A DNA stretch of 64,000 nucleotides. It comes from Sporomusa malonica. GTDB taxonomy: Bacteria > Bacillota > Negativicutes > Sporomusales > Sporomusaceae. The translations under genes and the position numbers were made by a program. Below, in pieces: positions 17,442 to 26,116 of this stretch (position 1 is its first letter; the number at the start of each line of letters is the position of its first letter). Where the stretch lies: the NCBI RefSeq assembly GCF_900176355.1, contig NZ_FWXI01000015.1:1-64000 (forward strand), in the 5' to 3' direction. The notes under the pieces are model-generated. The model was not told the origin of the DNA. It did no database searches and saw only the letters and a program-made list of their open reading frames with translations.

Positions 17442-18878
17442 TTATTCGCACACTAACTTTTCATAGAGTTCCCGGTACTCTGCTGCTGATTGTTTCCAGC
17501 TATTTTCGGCACGCATAGCATTTTTAATCACTTTGGCCCACTGTGTCCGGTCTTTATATAAAGCTAAAGCTCCCTCAATTACATTCAGCATCTCATGCGC
17601 ATTGTAATTGTTAAAGGTAAAGCCATTACCCTGACCGGTCGCAGGATTAAATTGTGTAACTGTATCTTTAAGACCGCCTACTTCGCGCACAATTGGAATA
17701 CTGCCATACCTTAGACCAATCAGTTGACCAATGCCGCAGGGCTCAAATCGTGACGGCATAAGAAACAAATCAGAGCCGGCGTAGATTCTATGGGCTAAGC
17801 GATCAGAAAAAGTGATATTAGCTGACACTTTATTGGGATGGCGGTGCGCCGCGTCAATAAACATTTGCTCAAAGCGCTGCTCACCTGTTCCCAGCACAAC
17901 CAGCTGTACATCAAGCGTTAATAACTCCTCCATAATATGGGATACCAAATCCAGCCCCTTTGAATTAACCAGTCGCGAGACAATGCCAATGAGCGGTATC
18001 TGCTTGCCAACAGGCAACCCCAGCTCAGCCTGCAAGTGCAGCTTGTTTTCAAGCCGTTTGGTGGTAGCCCGCCAGGTATAGTTTGTATGAATTTCCGGGT
18101 CATTTGCCGGATTATAGATTTCATAGTCAATACCGTTGATGATGCCGTACAGATCAGCCTGGCGCTTGACTAAAAAGCCATCAAGCTTTTCACCAAAGTA
18201 TGGCTGCTGGATTTCCTGGACATACGACTTACTGACAGTTGTAATAAGATCACTATAAGCCAGACCGCCTTTTAGGAAATTGACCTGGCCATAAAATTCT
18301 AGACCGGCTTCCGTAAATACGCTGGCTGGGAGACCCAAAAGGTCACCTAAAATGTCACCAGGAAAAATGCCTTGATACATTAGATTATGAATAGTAAACA
18401 CGGTCTTAATACGTGAATACTCGTTTCGAACGAGGTACTGCTGTTTAAGCATGACCGGCAATGGCCCTGTCTGCCAGTCATGACAGTGAACAATATCAGG
18501 AATAAAATCCAGCTGAGGGATTGCCTTCAGAACGGCCCGGTTAAAATAGGCAAACCGTTCAGCCTCATCGTAATAACCATAAAGACCGTCACGTTTAAAG
18601 TAGTATTCATTATCGGTAAAATACCAGGTAATCCCCTGGTGTTTCAGCTCATACAGCCCGCAGTACTGCCGGCGCCAGCCAACAGGTACCGTCAGCGAGG
18701 CTATTTGCGTCATTTGCTTGACATATTCCTGCGGAATCGAGCTATATTTAGGCAGAATTACCCGGATATCAATCCCCTGATTCTTCAGTTCTTTGGGCAG
18801 GGAGCCCACCACATCACCAAGACCGCCGGTCTTGGCAAAGGGGGCTGCTTCTGAAGCCACAAACAATACTTTTAGCAT
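17442..18878 (-). CDS. glgA: Glycogen synthase (ADP-glucose)
   Basis: Adds glucose from ADP-glucose to growing alpha-1,4 glucan (GT5 family). The N-terminal KTGGLGDVVGSLP motif binds ADP-glucose, HCHDWQTG is the family's DWH region, and the C-terminal RFEPCGIGQLIGLRYGSIPIVREVGGL holds the catalytic glutamate region, with IGQ in place of the usual LTQ. At 478 residues it has the normal bacterial length. The ATG directly follows the glgD stop by one base, which implies translational coupling. It acts with the two GlgC proteins, GlgD and GlgB encoded upstream. Confidence 0.96.
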   Translation of the reverse strand: MLKVLFVASEAAPFAKTGGLGDVVGSLPKELKNQGIDIRVILPKYSSIPQEYVKQMTQIASLTVPVGWRRQYCGLYELKHQGITWYFTDNEYYFKRDGLYGYYDEAERFAYFNRAVLKAIPQLDFIPDIVHCHDWQTGPLPVMLKQQYLVRNEYSRIKTVFTIHNLMYQGIFPGDILGDLLGLPASVFTEAGLEFYGQVNFLKGGLAYSDLITTVSKSYVQEIQQPYFGEKLDGFLVKRQADLYGIINGIDYEIYNPANDPEIHTNYTWRATTKRLENKLHLQAELGLPVGKQIPLIGIVSRLVNSKGLDLVSHIMEELLTLDVQLVVLGTGEQRFEQMFIDAAHRHPNKVSANITFSDRLAHRIYAGSDLFLMPSRFEPCGIGQLIGLRYGSIPIVREVGGLKDTVTQFNPATGQGNGFTFNNYNAHEMLNVIEGALALYKDRTQWAKVIKNAMRAENSWKQSAAEYRELYEKLVCE

Positions 18879-18879
18879 A

Positions 18880-20001
18880 TTAAATCACTGTCCCTTTTTC
18901 GATTACGATCGGGTGATTTAACTCGCCTTTGAGCTTTTTACCTGCCGTAATTTTTACGTCTTTGTCACAGATAACATTCTCCAGTACTACTCCTGGGCCG
19001 ATTTCACTCTTTTGCATAATAATGCTATTGATAACCTGAGCGTCTTTATGCACTTTTACACCGCGAAATAGAATGCTATTCTCAACCTTACCTGCGATAA
19101 CCGAGCCGTTAGCTACCAAGGATCGCGTCACAGCAGCATCCTGCTGGTATTTAGCCGGCGCTTCATCTTTAACCTTGGTATAGATTGAGCCGTTAGCAAA
19201 AAAGAGTTCCTGCCATACCTCAGGACTTAAGAGTTCCCTGCTATGGTCGAAATAACTCTGGACTGAGCTTATACGAGCTAAATACCCACCAAAGGAAAAC
19301 CCGTACATTTTGAGAGTCCCAAGGTTTTTAGCAAAACAGTCGCGAGCCACGTTAGTCCCGCCCCGCGACATGCTGGCATCAATTAAGTCAACCAAGAGCT
19401 GACGGTCAATAAGACACATCCCCATCGACATCTTGGTGCTGCGCGGGTGGACAGGACAAATCTCCATATCAACAATCCGGCTGCAGTCGTCTGTTTCCAC
19501 CATAGTCGCATTGGTAAATCGACGGATATCGCCGCCGCTGTATTCTTTATATAGTACAGTGATATCGGCCTTTTTCTCAAGATGAAACTGGTACACAGCC
19601 TCATAGTTGATATTACAAACCATCCGGGTACCGGTTAAGAGAATAAAGCGCTGGCGGCTGCTTCTGATATAGTCAAGATTGGCAAAAACGTCAGCCAGAT
19701 CATTAGGAAACGCGCCCTGGACATTGCCGGTCTGCAGTGAGGGCAGTATGAACAAACCATCCCGTTTCCGGGCTAAATCCCACTCTTTGCCTGAACGGAT
19801 ATGATCCATGAGCGAACGGGAGTTGCCGGCAGATAAAATACCCACATTGGTTATACCTGAATTGATTAGGTTAGACAAAGCAAAGTCAATCAAACGATAG
19901 CGCCCGGCAAAAGGAATAGCGGCCAGCGGCCGGTATCTGGTGATCTCCCGGAGCAAGTCATCGCTTTCATGTAAATTAATAAGCCCCATTATATTCTTCA
20001 A
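18880..20001 (-). CDS. glgD: Glucose-1-phosphate adenylyltransferase-like subunit GlgD
   Basis: The regulatory or accessory partner of GlgC in Firmicutes. The nucleotidyltransferase fold is visible (AAIPFAGRYRLIDFALSNLINSGI), but the catalytic N-terminal GGQGxRL loop is missing, replaced by MGLINLHESDDLLREITRYRP, which is typical of GlgD and indicates loss of catalysis. A left-handed beta-helix closes the C terminus (ILFRGVKVHKDAQVINSIIMQKSEIG). I choose the TTG at 20001 (giving MKNIMGLI) because AGGAGGAG lies seven bases upstream and GlgD proteins begin this way; a longer frame runs to 20070 inside glgC. Length is 373 residues. It probably forms a heterotetramer with GlgC. Confidence 0.93.
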   Translation of the reverse strand: MKNIMGLINLHESDDLLREITRYRPLAAIPFAGRYRLIDFALSNLINSGITNVGILSAGNSRSLMDHIRSGKEWDLARKRDGLFILPSLQTGNVQGAFPNDLADVFANLDYIRSSRQRFILLTGTRMVCNINYEAVYQFHLEKKADITVLYKEYSGGDIRRFTNATMVETDDCSRIVDMEICPVHPRSTKMSMGMCLIDRQLLVDLIDASMSRGGTNVARDCFAKNLGTLKMYGFSFGGYLARISSVQSYFDHSRELLSPEVWQELFFANGSIYTKVKDEAPAKYQQDAAVTRSLVANGSVIAGKVENSILFRGVKVHKDAQVINSIIMQKSEIGPGVVLENVICDKDVKITAGKKLKGELNHPIVIEKGTVI

Positions 20002-20047
20002 TAAACTTCTCCTCCTAATGGTATGCGTTTGTTTCGCACCGGGAGTA

Positions 20048-21250
20048 TTATGGACGGGCAAGCAAGGCATTGCGCCTAATCTTAGTCTCGCTGTTAATGG
20101 TCATGTTGTCACCAATTAAAGTAATCCCCGAAAACCAGCGGCTGGCTTCCGGCTCTGCCACTGCTTCAAGCCCAAGCTGCGCACCGTCCTCAACAACTGA
20201 TTTGCGCCCGATAATGGCTTTGGTAATCACAGCGTTGGCCCCCACAGAGGCATAAGGCATAATGATCGAATCTTTGACTTTTGCCCCTTCGCCAATATAG
20301 ACACCAGGAAATAACACCGAGTTTTCCACCTCGCCAAAAACCTGGCAGCCCTCAGTAACCATCGAGCAAGCAATCCGGGCGGTATCTGCCACAAATTGGG
20401 GCGGCTGCGTGGGGTTAACAGAATAGATCCGCCAACTGGTATCATATAAATCGAGTGCTGGTTCATCACCTAAGAGATCCATATTGGCCTCCCAGTAGCT
20501 CTCCACTGTGCCAACATCCTTCCAGTAGCCAGCAAACCGGTAGGCATAGAGTCGCTCGCTGCCAGCAAGCATCTTCGGAATGACATTTTTGCCAAAATCA
20601 TGGCTGGACTTATCATCGACTGCATCGGCTGCTAAATAGGCCCTCAGTGCTGGCCAGCTGAATATATATACGCCCATGGAAGCCAGATTGTTCTTAGGAT
20701 TCTTGGGCTTTTCCTCAAACTCGATAATCCGTTCCTCATCAGCCGTATTCATAATGCCGAAGCGGCTGGCTTCCTCCCAGGGCACCTCAATCACGGCGAT
20801 AGTGGCGTCAGCCTGCTTGGTCTTATGATAGTCAAGCATCAGCGAATAATCCATTTTATAGATATGATCCCCTGATAGCACCAGGACAAATTCCGGGTCA
20901 AACATCTCAATAAAGTTAAAGTTCTGGTAAATGGCGTCTGCTGTGCCTTTGTACCATTCACCGCCTTTTTCCCGGACATAGGGCGGCAGCACATAAACGC
21001 CGCCGTTTCTCCTGTCAAGATCCCAGGCACTGCCGATACCAATATATGAATGAAGGGCTAACGGCTGATACTGAGTAAGCACGCCAACAGTATCAATCCC
21101 CGAGTTGTAGCAGTTACTTAGGGGAAAATCAATAATCCGGTATTTACCGCCGAACGGCACGGCGGGTTTTGCCAGTTTTTTGGTCAGAGTCCCCAGTCGG
21201 CTTCCCTGCCCCCCCGCTAAAATCATGGCCACACACTCTTTGTTGCGCAA
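20048..21250 (-). CDS. glgC: Glucose-1-phosphate adenylyltransferase, copy 1
   Basis: Makes ADP-glucose from glucose-1-phosphate and ATP, the committed step of bacterial glycogen synthesis. The catalytic loop [16 protein letters not shown] is intact, as are [20 protein letters not shown], the [10 protein letters not shown] region and [11 protein letters not shown]. The C-terminal beta-helix runs to the end ([23 protein letters not shown]). Start is TTG at 21250, giving MRNKECVAM, the usual beginning in the family. Length is 400 residues. The start lies inside the 3' end of glgB, a 107-base overlap. A second GlgC is encoded upstream at 23318-24481; about two thirds of residues match by eye. 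Confidence 0.95.
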   Translation of the reverse strand: MRNKECVAMILAGGQGSRLGTLTKKLAKPAVPFGGKYRIIDFPLSNCYNSGIDTVGVLTQYQPLALHSYIGIGSAWDLDRRNGGVYVLPPYVREKGGEWYKGTADAIYQNFNFIEMFDPEFVLVLSGDHIYKMDYSLMLDYHKTKQADATIAVIEVPWEEASRFGIMNTADEERIIEFEEKPKNPKNNLASMGVYIFSWPALRAYLAADAVDDKSSHDFGKNVIPKMLAGSERLYAYRFAGYWKDVGTVESYWEANMDLLGDEPALDLYDTSWRIYSVNPTQPPQFVADTARIACSMVTEGCQVFGEVENSVLFPGVYIGEGAKVKDSIIMPYASVGANAVITKAIIGRKSVVEDGAQLGLEAVAEPEASRWFSGITLIGDNMTINSETKIRRNALLARP

Positions 21251-23201
21251 AGTGCTCCACTCTCCCCCTAGTATTCCTGTTTAACCTTCTGCTTTGAATT
21301 TTGCGTTTAGAACGAATCGGCTTTAAATACACGGCAGCCAAGGGCGGCAGCGTAATGACAAGCGAATGGGATTGATTCTGCCACGGCACAAGCTCTGGGC
21401 TCAGCTCCCCTGGGTTGCCCTGCCCGGAACCGCCGTAGTCCGGATTGTCGCTATTAAATGCCTCAAGGTAATAATCGGCAGCAGGTACGCCGATCCGGTA
21501 CCCGTGCCTGACAACAGGCGTAAAGTTTAACGCCACAATCATAATGTCGTCAGCCTTTTTGCCTTGCCGCTTGAAAACAATGACACTCTGCTGGTAATCT
21601 TGACAATCAATCCAGGAAAATCCGTGCCAGTCCCGGTCATTTTGCCACATAGCCGGGTTGTCCAGATAAAAGTGGTTAAGCGCACGAACATAGCCGTGCA
21701 TCTTACCATGCATCTCATAGTCTAACAGATGCCAATCCAGACTATCTTGATAGTTCCATTCAATAAACTGGCCGAATTCACCACCCATAAAGAGCAGCTT
21801 CTTTCCAGGGTGAGCCATCATATAGGCATAAAACGCACGGAGATTGGCAAACTTCTGCCAGTAATCACCAGGCATTTTATCTAACAGCGACTTTTTCCCG
21901 TGGACTACCTCATCATGGGATAATGGTAGGACAAAGTTTTCCGAAAAAGCATACATAAAAGAGAATGTCACCAGACTATGCTGGTACTGACGATGTATGG
22001 GTTCAAACTCCATATAGCGAAGCATGTCGTTCATCCAGCCCATATTCCATTTAAAATTAAAGCCTAGACCACCTGCATACGTCGGATGAGTCACCAACGG
22101 CCACGCGGTCGAGTCCTCGGCAATAACTAAGGCCTCCGGGTAGTTGGCAAAAACTGCTTCATTCAGCTTCCGCAGGAAGTGGATGGCCTCAATGTTCTCA
22201 GTACCGCCATAACGGTTGGGCGCCCAATCGCCTTCTTCCCGTCCATAATTCAAGCACAGCATATTGGCAACCGCATCAATTCTGAGGCCATCTATATGAT
22301 ATACGTCCATCCAGAATACTGCATTGGAGATGAGAAAACTCATAACCTCAGGCCGTCCAAGATCAAAATTAAGCGTCCCCCAACCGTGGTTTTCACTGCG
22401 GCAAGAATCAGCATATTCATAGAACGCTGTACCGTCAAAACGGGCCAGGCCATGCGCGTCTTTGCAAAAATGGCCAGGCACCCAGTCCAGGATAACACCA
22501 ATCCCTTGCTGATGACAGCAGTCAACAAAATACATAAAGTCCTCAGGCGATCCATAACGGCTGGTCACCGCATAATAGCCTGTAGCCTGATAACCCCATG
22601 AACCGTCAAAAGGGTGTTCGGCCACCGGTAAAAGTTCAATATGAGTATAGCCCATACTTGCTGCATATTCAGCTAAGTCTGGGGCCAGCTCACGGTAAGA
22701 TAGGCGTGACTTGTCACTGCCCCGTTTCCAGGACCCTAAATCAACTTCATAAATATTCATCGGTTGTTCATAGGCAGTCTGCTTGGCTTTACCTTCGCGC
22801 CACTGAGTATCCTGCCAAACATACCCATCCAAGCAGGCTACTTTTGACGCTGTTTTGGGCCTGACTTCAGCAGCAAAGGCATAGGGATCGGCTTTATGGA
22901 GCGTCTCACCCCAGGCGGTAACAATCTCGTACTTATAGATGTCACCAGCCTTAAGCCCAGGAATAAACAGCCCCCAAATGCCACAAGTGCTTACTTTTTC
23001 CATATCATGGCCGCTGCCATCCCAGTTGTTAAAATCGCCAATAATCCGTACTTTTTGGGCATTAGGCGCACATACGGCAAACCGTACGCCTGGCAGTCCA
23101 TTTACTGAAGCCACATGGGCTCCCAGCATATTGTAACTGCGATGATTACTGCCTTCGTGGAATAAATATAACTCTTGATCAGTAAACCATGCCTTAGCCA
23201 T
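21144..23201 (-). CDS. glgB: 1,4-alpha-glucan branching enzyme
   Basis: Introduces alpha-1,6 branches into glycogen. The N-terminal CBM48 domain is visible ([24 protein letters not shown]), then the GH13 barrel with [26 protein letters not shown] (nucleophile), [10 protein letters not shown] (acid/base) and [13 protein letters not shown]-terminal beta domain ends at about [12 protein letters not shown]. After this the frame runs on for roughly 48 basic residues ([12 protein letters not shown] and onward) through the glgC ribosome binding site and start. Typical GlgB proteins end near the KPI, so the tail is unusual: either a lost stop codon, a frameshift, or real read-through. AGGATGG precedes its ATG. 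Confidence 0.95.
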   Translation of the reverse strand: MAKAWFTDQELYLFHEGSNHRSYNMLGAHVASVNGLPGVRFAVCAPNAQKVRIIGDFNNWDGSGHDMEKVSTCGIWGLFIPGLKAGDIYKYEIVTAWGETLHKADPYAFAAEVRPKTASKVACLDGYVWQDTQWREGKAKQTAYEQPMNIYEVDLGSWKRGSDKSRLSYRELAPDLAEYAASMGYTHIELLPVAEHPFDGSWGYQATGYYAVTSRYGSPEDFMYFVDCCHQQGIGVILDWVPGHFCKDAHGLARFDGTAFYEYADSCRSENHGWGTLNFDLGRPEVMSFLISNAVFWMDVYHIDGLRIDAVANMLCLNYGREEGDWAPNRYGGTENIEAIHFLRKLNEAVFANYPEALVIAEDSTAWPLVTHPTYAGGLGFNFKWNMGWMNDMLRYMEFEPIHRQYQHSLVTFSFMYAFSENFVLPLSHDEVVHGKKSLLDKMPGDYWQKFANLRAFYAYMMAHPGKKLLFMGGEFGQFIEWNYQDSLDWHLLDYEMHGKMHGYVRALNHFYLDNPAMWQNDRDWHGFSWIDCQDYQQSVIVFKRQGKKADDIMIVALNFTPVVRHGYRIGVPAADYYLEAFNSDNPDYGGSGQGNPGELSPELVPWQNQSHSLVITLPPLAAVYLKPIRSKRKIQSRRLNRNTRGRVEHFAQQRVCGHDFSGGAGKPTGDSDQKTGKTRRAVRR

Positions 23202-23317
23202 TGCATTCCATCCTTTATTACTAATTGTAAATTGATGGTAATATTCGTACTGTATTGTTCGCTATCGGCACGAAAAATTCCTGTTAAATAATAGCAGATT
23301 TCCTGTGTTTAGAAAAT

Positions 23318-24481
23318 TTAACCTGCCAGGCAAACCTGTTCCTGGGATTTGTCGGCTGCTGACTGCCGGCTGGCAGCAACCGCAATAAGGCCGTTCGCCT
23401 CATCATCGGCAGCCGCTTTAGTAAGTACGGCATTTTCTGTAACGATAGCCCCGCAGACGACGGCGCCGCTCTCAATCCGCGCCTGAGGCATAACGACAGC
23501 ATCCTTGACCTTAGCCCCAGGCCCGATATAGACCCCAGGAAAAATGACCGATCTTTCTACTTCACCCAAGATGATTGAGCCGCCGGAAATTAACGAGCAG
23601 CTCACTTTGGCTTCAGCGCCATGATAATGAGGCGGCAGACTTAATTCAGGCGAATAAACAGGCCACTCATCACCGGTTAATACCAGGCTCGGCTCATCAC
23701 CTAACAAATCCATATTCGCCTCCCAATAACTATCTACTGTACCAACATCCTTCCAGTAGCCGTTAAACCGATAGGCGAACAAACGCTGCTTTGCAGCCAG
23801 CAAGCTGGGAATAATATCTTTACCAAAATCATGACTGGATTCCTTGCTGCTAGCATCACTTGCCAAGTATTGTTTTAACACTTTCCAAGTAAAAATATAC
23901 ACACCCATGGAGGCTTGGTTGCTCTTAGGCTGACGGGGTTTTTCAGAAAAATCGGTGATACGGCCGCTGGCAGCCGTATCCATAATCCCAAACCGGCTGG
24001 CCTCACTCCAGGGTACTTCCCTAACGCCGATTGTGACATCTGCCTGACACACCTTATGATAGTCAAGCATTTCAGCATAATCCATCTTATAGATATGGTC
24101 ACCTGACAGCACTACCACATATTTTGGCTCGAAATGCTCGATAAACTCGATGTTTTGATACACGGCATCAGCTGTGCCTTTATACCATTCGCCGCCTTTC
24201 TCCCGTGCATAGGGCGGCAAAATATGCACTCCACCACCACGTCTGTCAAGATCCCAGGCACTGCCAATGCCGATATATGAATGAAGTGCCAGCGGCTGAT
24301 ACTGAGTCATAATGCCCACTGTATCAATCCCTGAATTGCGGCAGTTACTCAAAGTAAAATCAATAATGCGGTATTGACCGCCAAACGGTACGGCAGGCTT
24401 AGCCAAATCCTTAGTTAACGCTCCCAGCCGAGTACCTTGCCCCCCAGCCAATACCATAGCAATCCATTCCTTATCCCCCAA
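23318..24481 (-). CDS. glgC: Glucose-1-phosphate adenylyltransferase, copy 2
   Basis: A second catalytically plausible GlgC, first gene of the glycogen operon. The active-site loop [16 protein letters not shown], the [20 protein letters not shown] block and the metal-binding [11 protein letters not shown] are all present. The C-terminal part diverges from copy 1 and ends with an unusual [15 protein letters not shown], whereas copy 1 keeps a longer beta-helix end. The TTG start has AAGGAGG seven bases upstream. Length is 387 residues. With GlgD and copy 1, three nucleotidyltransferase-type subunits are available, so mixed tetramers with different allosteric control are possible. Confidence 0.94.
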   Translation of the reverse strand: MGDKEWIAMVLAGGQGTRLGALTKDLAKPAVPFGGQYRIIDFTLSNCRNSGIDTVGIMTQYQPLALHSYIGIGSAWDLDRRGGGVHILPPYAREKGGEWYKGTADAVYQNIEFIEHFEPKYVVVLSGDHIYKMDYAEMLDYHKVCQADVTIGVREVPWSEASRFGIMDTAASGRITDFSEKPRQPKSNQASMGVYIFTWKVLKQYLASDASSKESSHDFGKDIIPSLLAAKQRLFAYRFNGYWKDVGTVDSYWEANMDLLGDEPSLVLTGDEWPVYSPELSLPPHYHGAEAKVSCSLISGGSIILGEVERSVIFPGVYIGPGAKVKDAVVMPQARIESGAVVCGAIVTENAVLTKAAADDEANGLIAVAASRQSAADKSQEQVCLAG

Positions 24482-24584
24482 TGTGTTCCCTCCTTGAAAG
24501 TAGGCCTTTTATGGCAGTTATAACTAAGCTATGCCAGGAAGGACACATATAGAACTAATAACCAGGTTGAATAAAAAAGTAAAT

Positions 24585-24634
24585 AAAGTGAGCTGTAGGA
24601 CAACTTATTTCTAAGTTATCCTACAGCTCACTTT
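24585..24634 (-). terminator. Strong terminator hairpin between glucosaminidase and glgC
   Basis: Arms 24585-24607 and 24612-24634 pair over 23 bases with one mismatch, with a four-base loop. It lies after the glucosaminidase stop and before the first glg gene, so it separates the two transcripts. On the minus strand it is followed by TTTATTTACTTTTTTA, a broken T-tract. Confidence 0.8.
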
Positions 24635-24656
24635 ACCGATCTATTAATCTGTCACC

Positions 24657-25286
24657 CTACTCGCCGCTCAATATCTTTTGATGGATCCGCAGGATCATTT
24701 GGCCATATGTTTTTCCTGGAACAGCCCATTTACCATTCAGGTCAGTCCAGGTACGGGCTTGTCCAAACTTGGGTGAACGCTTGACCAGGTCATAGCGCGG
24801 GTCAACAATTGCATGCTCAGGTGGCTTAGTCGAGGTATAGACCAAGAGGTGCTGTACCTGCGCTCTAACACCAATTTGCGCTGTGGGAAACCACGCCCCC
24901 TTAACACCGCCACCGGTTGTACCAAGTCCGCAAAAATTGTTCTGCAGCGGCACAACATCACCCCCATAGCGGAAATGGCCGGTCTCATGGATGGCCTGGG
25001 CAAAAATCACATCCGGCCTGATTCCTTCTAACCGCCCTTCCTGGTAAAAATGATGGACCAGCTGCTCAATAGATACTGTGAGCAATGGCATCCGGCCTCT
25101 TTTGCGCAGATAGGCTATGCATTCCTCCTCAGTGGCTAGCGGCGGCCCCATGATTGACAAATCAATATAAGGCGGTGTTTTTAATTCAAAGGGAATTTCT
25201 TTGGCAGCTGCAGAGAAAACTGCTACATTCAACACTAACAACCAGACAACAATTAGCAGTGTTTTTTTAAGAGTAATTTCAATCAC
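24657..25286 (-). CDS. Secreted glucosaminidase-domain peptidoglycan hydrolase
   Basis: Likely cleaves peptidoglycan glycan strands. A signal peptide is evident: KKTLLIVVWLLVLNVAVFSAAA, with cleavage near AAA-KE. The rest (about 30-209) fits the mannosyl-glycoprotein endo-beta-N-acetylglucosaminidase-like domain: IFAQAIHETGHFRYGGDV carries the catalytic glutamate, followed by NNFCGLGTTGG, FPTAQIGVRAQVQHL and WAVPGKTYGQMI. Length is 209 residues. The start is GTG at 25286 with AAAGGGG four bases upstream. A role in cell division or spore-envelope remodelling is possible but not shown. It is close to the response regulator gene and may be cotranscribed with it. Confidence 0.85.
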   Translation of the reverse strand: MIEITLKKTLLIVVWLLVLNVAVFSAAAKEIPFELKTPPYIDLSIMGPPLATEEECIAYLRKRGRMPLLTVSIEQLVHHFYQEGRLEGIRPDVIFAQAIHETGHFRYGGDVVPLQNNFCGLGTTGGGVKGAWFPTAQIGVRAQVQHLLVYTSTKPPEHAIVDPRYDLVKRSPKFGQARTWTDLNGKWAVPGKTYGQMILRIHQKILSGE

Positions 25287-25306
25287 TTTCCCCTTTGTGG
25301 TACTTT

Positions 25307-26095
25307 TTAATCTTCTGAATCCTGATGTTTGGTTGCTGCAGCACTTTCTTGTTCCCGCTTTACAAGCACCTCGCCGCTATCATAATCAATTTCAATCTCA
25401 TCACCGACAATATTGTCCCATTGATATTTGTTATACTTCTCGTCCCACCACTGTTCGCATGCTGTTGACACTTCTCCCATTTCCCGGATAAGAATATCAT
25501 ACAGGCAGCAATACAGCTCTTCCTTGTCCATATCCATAAGTCTTTTTAACAGCAGCTTGAGCTCAGCCTTACGGCTTGTCAGATACTTGATTGACGCGGC
25601 TTCCTCATTGGTTACACGGCCGATGGTTACTTGTTCACGCAGCTTAGCACTTGCCGGAAAACTCAGTGACAAGGGTGCTGCTTCACGATCAGCAATTGCT
25701 GCAACCTCCACAGGCCGAAGAGCATCACGAACCTTTTCCGGTAATATTGTTTGCAGTTCTTGCGGTTTTAGCGGCTTGATCAGGTAATCGTACGCACCCA
25801 TTTCAAGCGCCTGCTTTATGCTGGTAGTGTCAGACACCGCCGAATAAACGATGACAGGTATCTGCTTATAGAGAACACTGGTCTTAATCTGCCGCAAGAC
25901 CTCAAAGCCAGAAATACTTCCTGGCATAACAAGATCTAGTATCACCAAATCAATGTGTTGATTATTAATAAGCTCCAGAGCATTAACGCCGTCAGCGGCC
26001 TCCAAAAAGCTAAACTCAGGCAATCCGCTTAGTGCGATCTTAACAACTTTCCGGTTTAAAAGCACATCATCAACTAACAGCACAGTATATGCCAC
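25307..26095 (-). CDS. Response regulator with unusual C-terminal domain
   Basis: The N-terminal receiver domain (1-125) is complete: VLLVDDVLLNRK, the phosphorylated aspartate near residue 55 in LVILDLVMP, the switch serine in VIVYSAVSD and the lysine in LIKPLKPQE. The remaining 135 residues have no DNA-binding motif that I can see. They contain a charged helix (TSRKAELKLLLKRLMDMDKEELYCCLYDIL) and an acidic end (EIEIDYDSGEVLV), so it may work through protein contacts. The GTG start lies 21 bases after the hybrid kinase stop, so the two form an operon and probably a phosphorelay. Confidence 0.82.
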   Translation of the reverse strand: MAYTVLLVDDVLLNRKVVKIALSGLPEFSFLEAADGVNALELINNQHIDLVILDLVMPGSISGFEVLRQIKTSVLYKQIPVIVYSAVSDTTSIKQALEMGAYDYLIKPLKPQELQTILPEKVRDALRPVEVAAIADREAAPLSLSFPASAKLREQVTIGRVTNEEAASIKYLTSRKAELKLLLKRLMDMDKEELYCCLYDILIREMGEVSTACEQWWDEKYNKYQWDNIVGDEIEIDYDSGEVLVKREQESAAATKHQDSED

Positions 26096-26116
26096 AGTTC
26101 TTCACCACTCTTTAAC

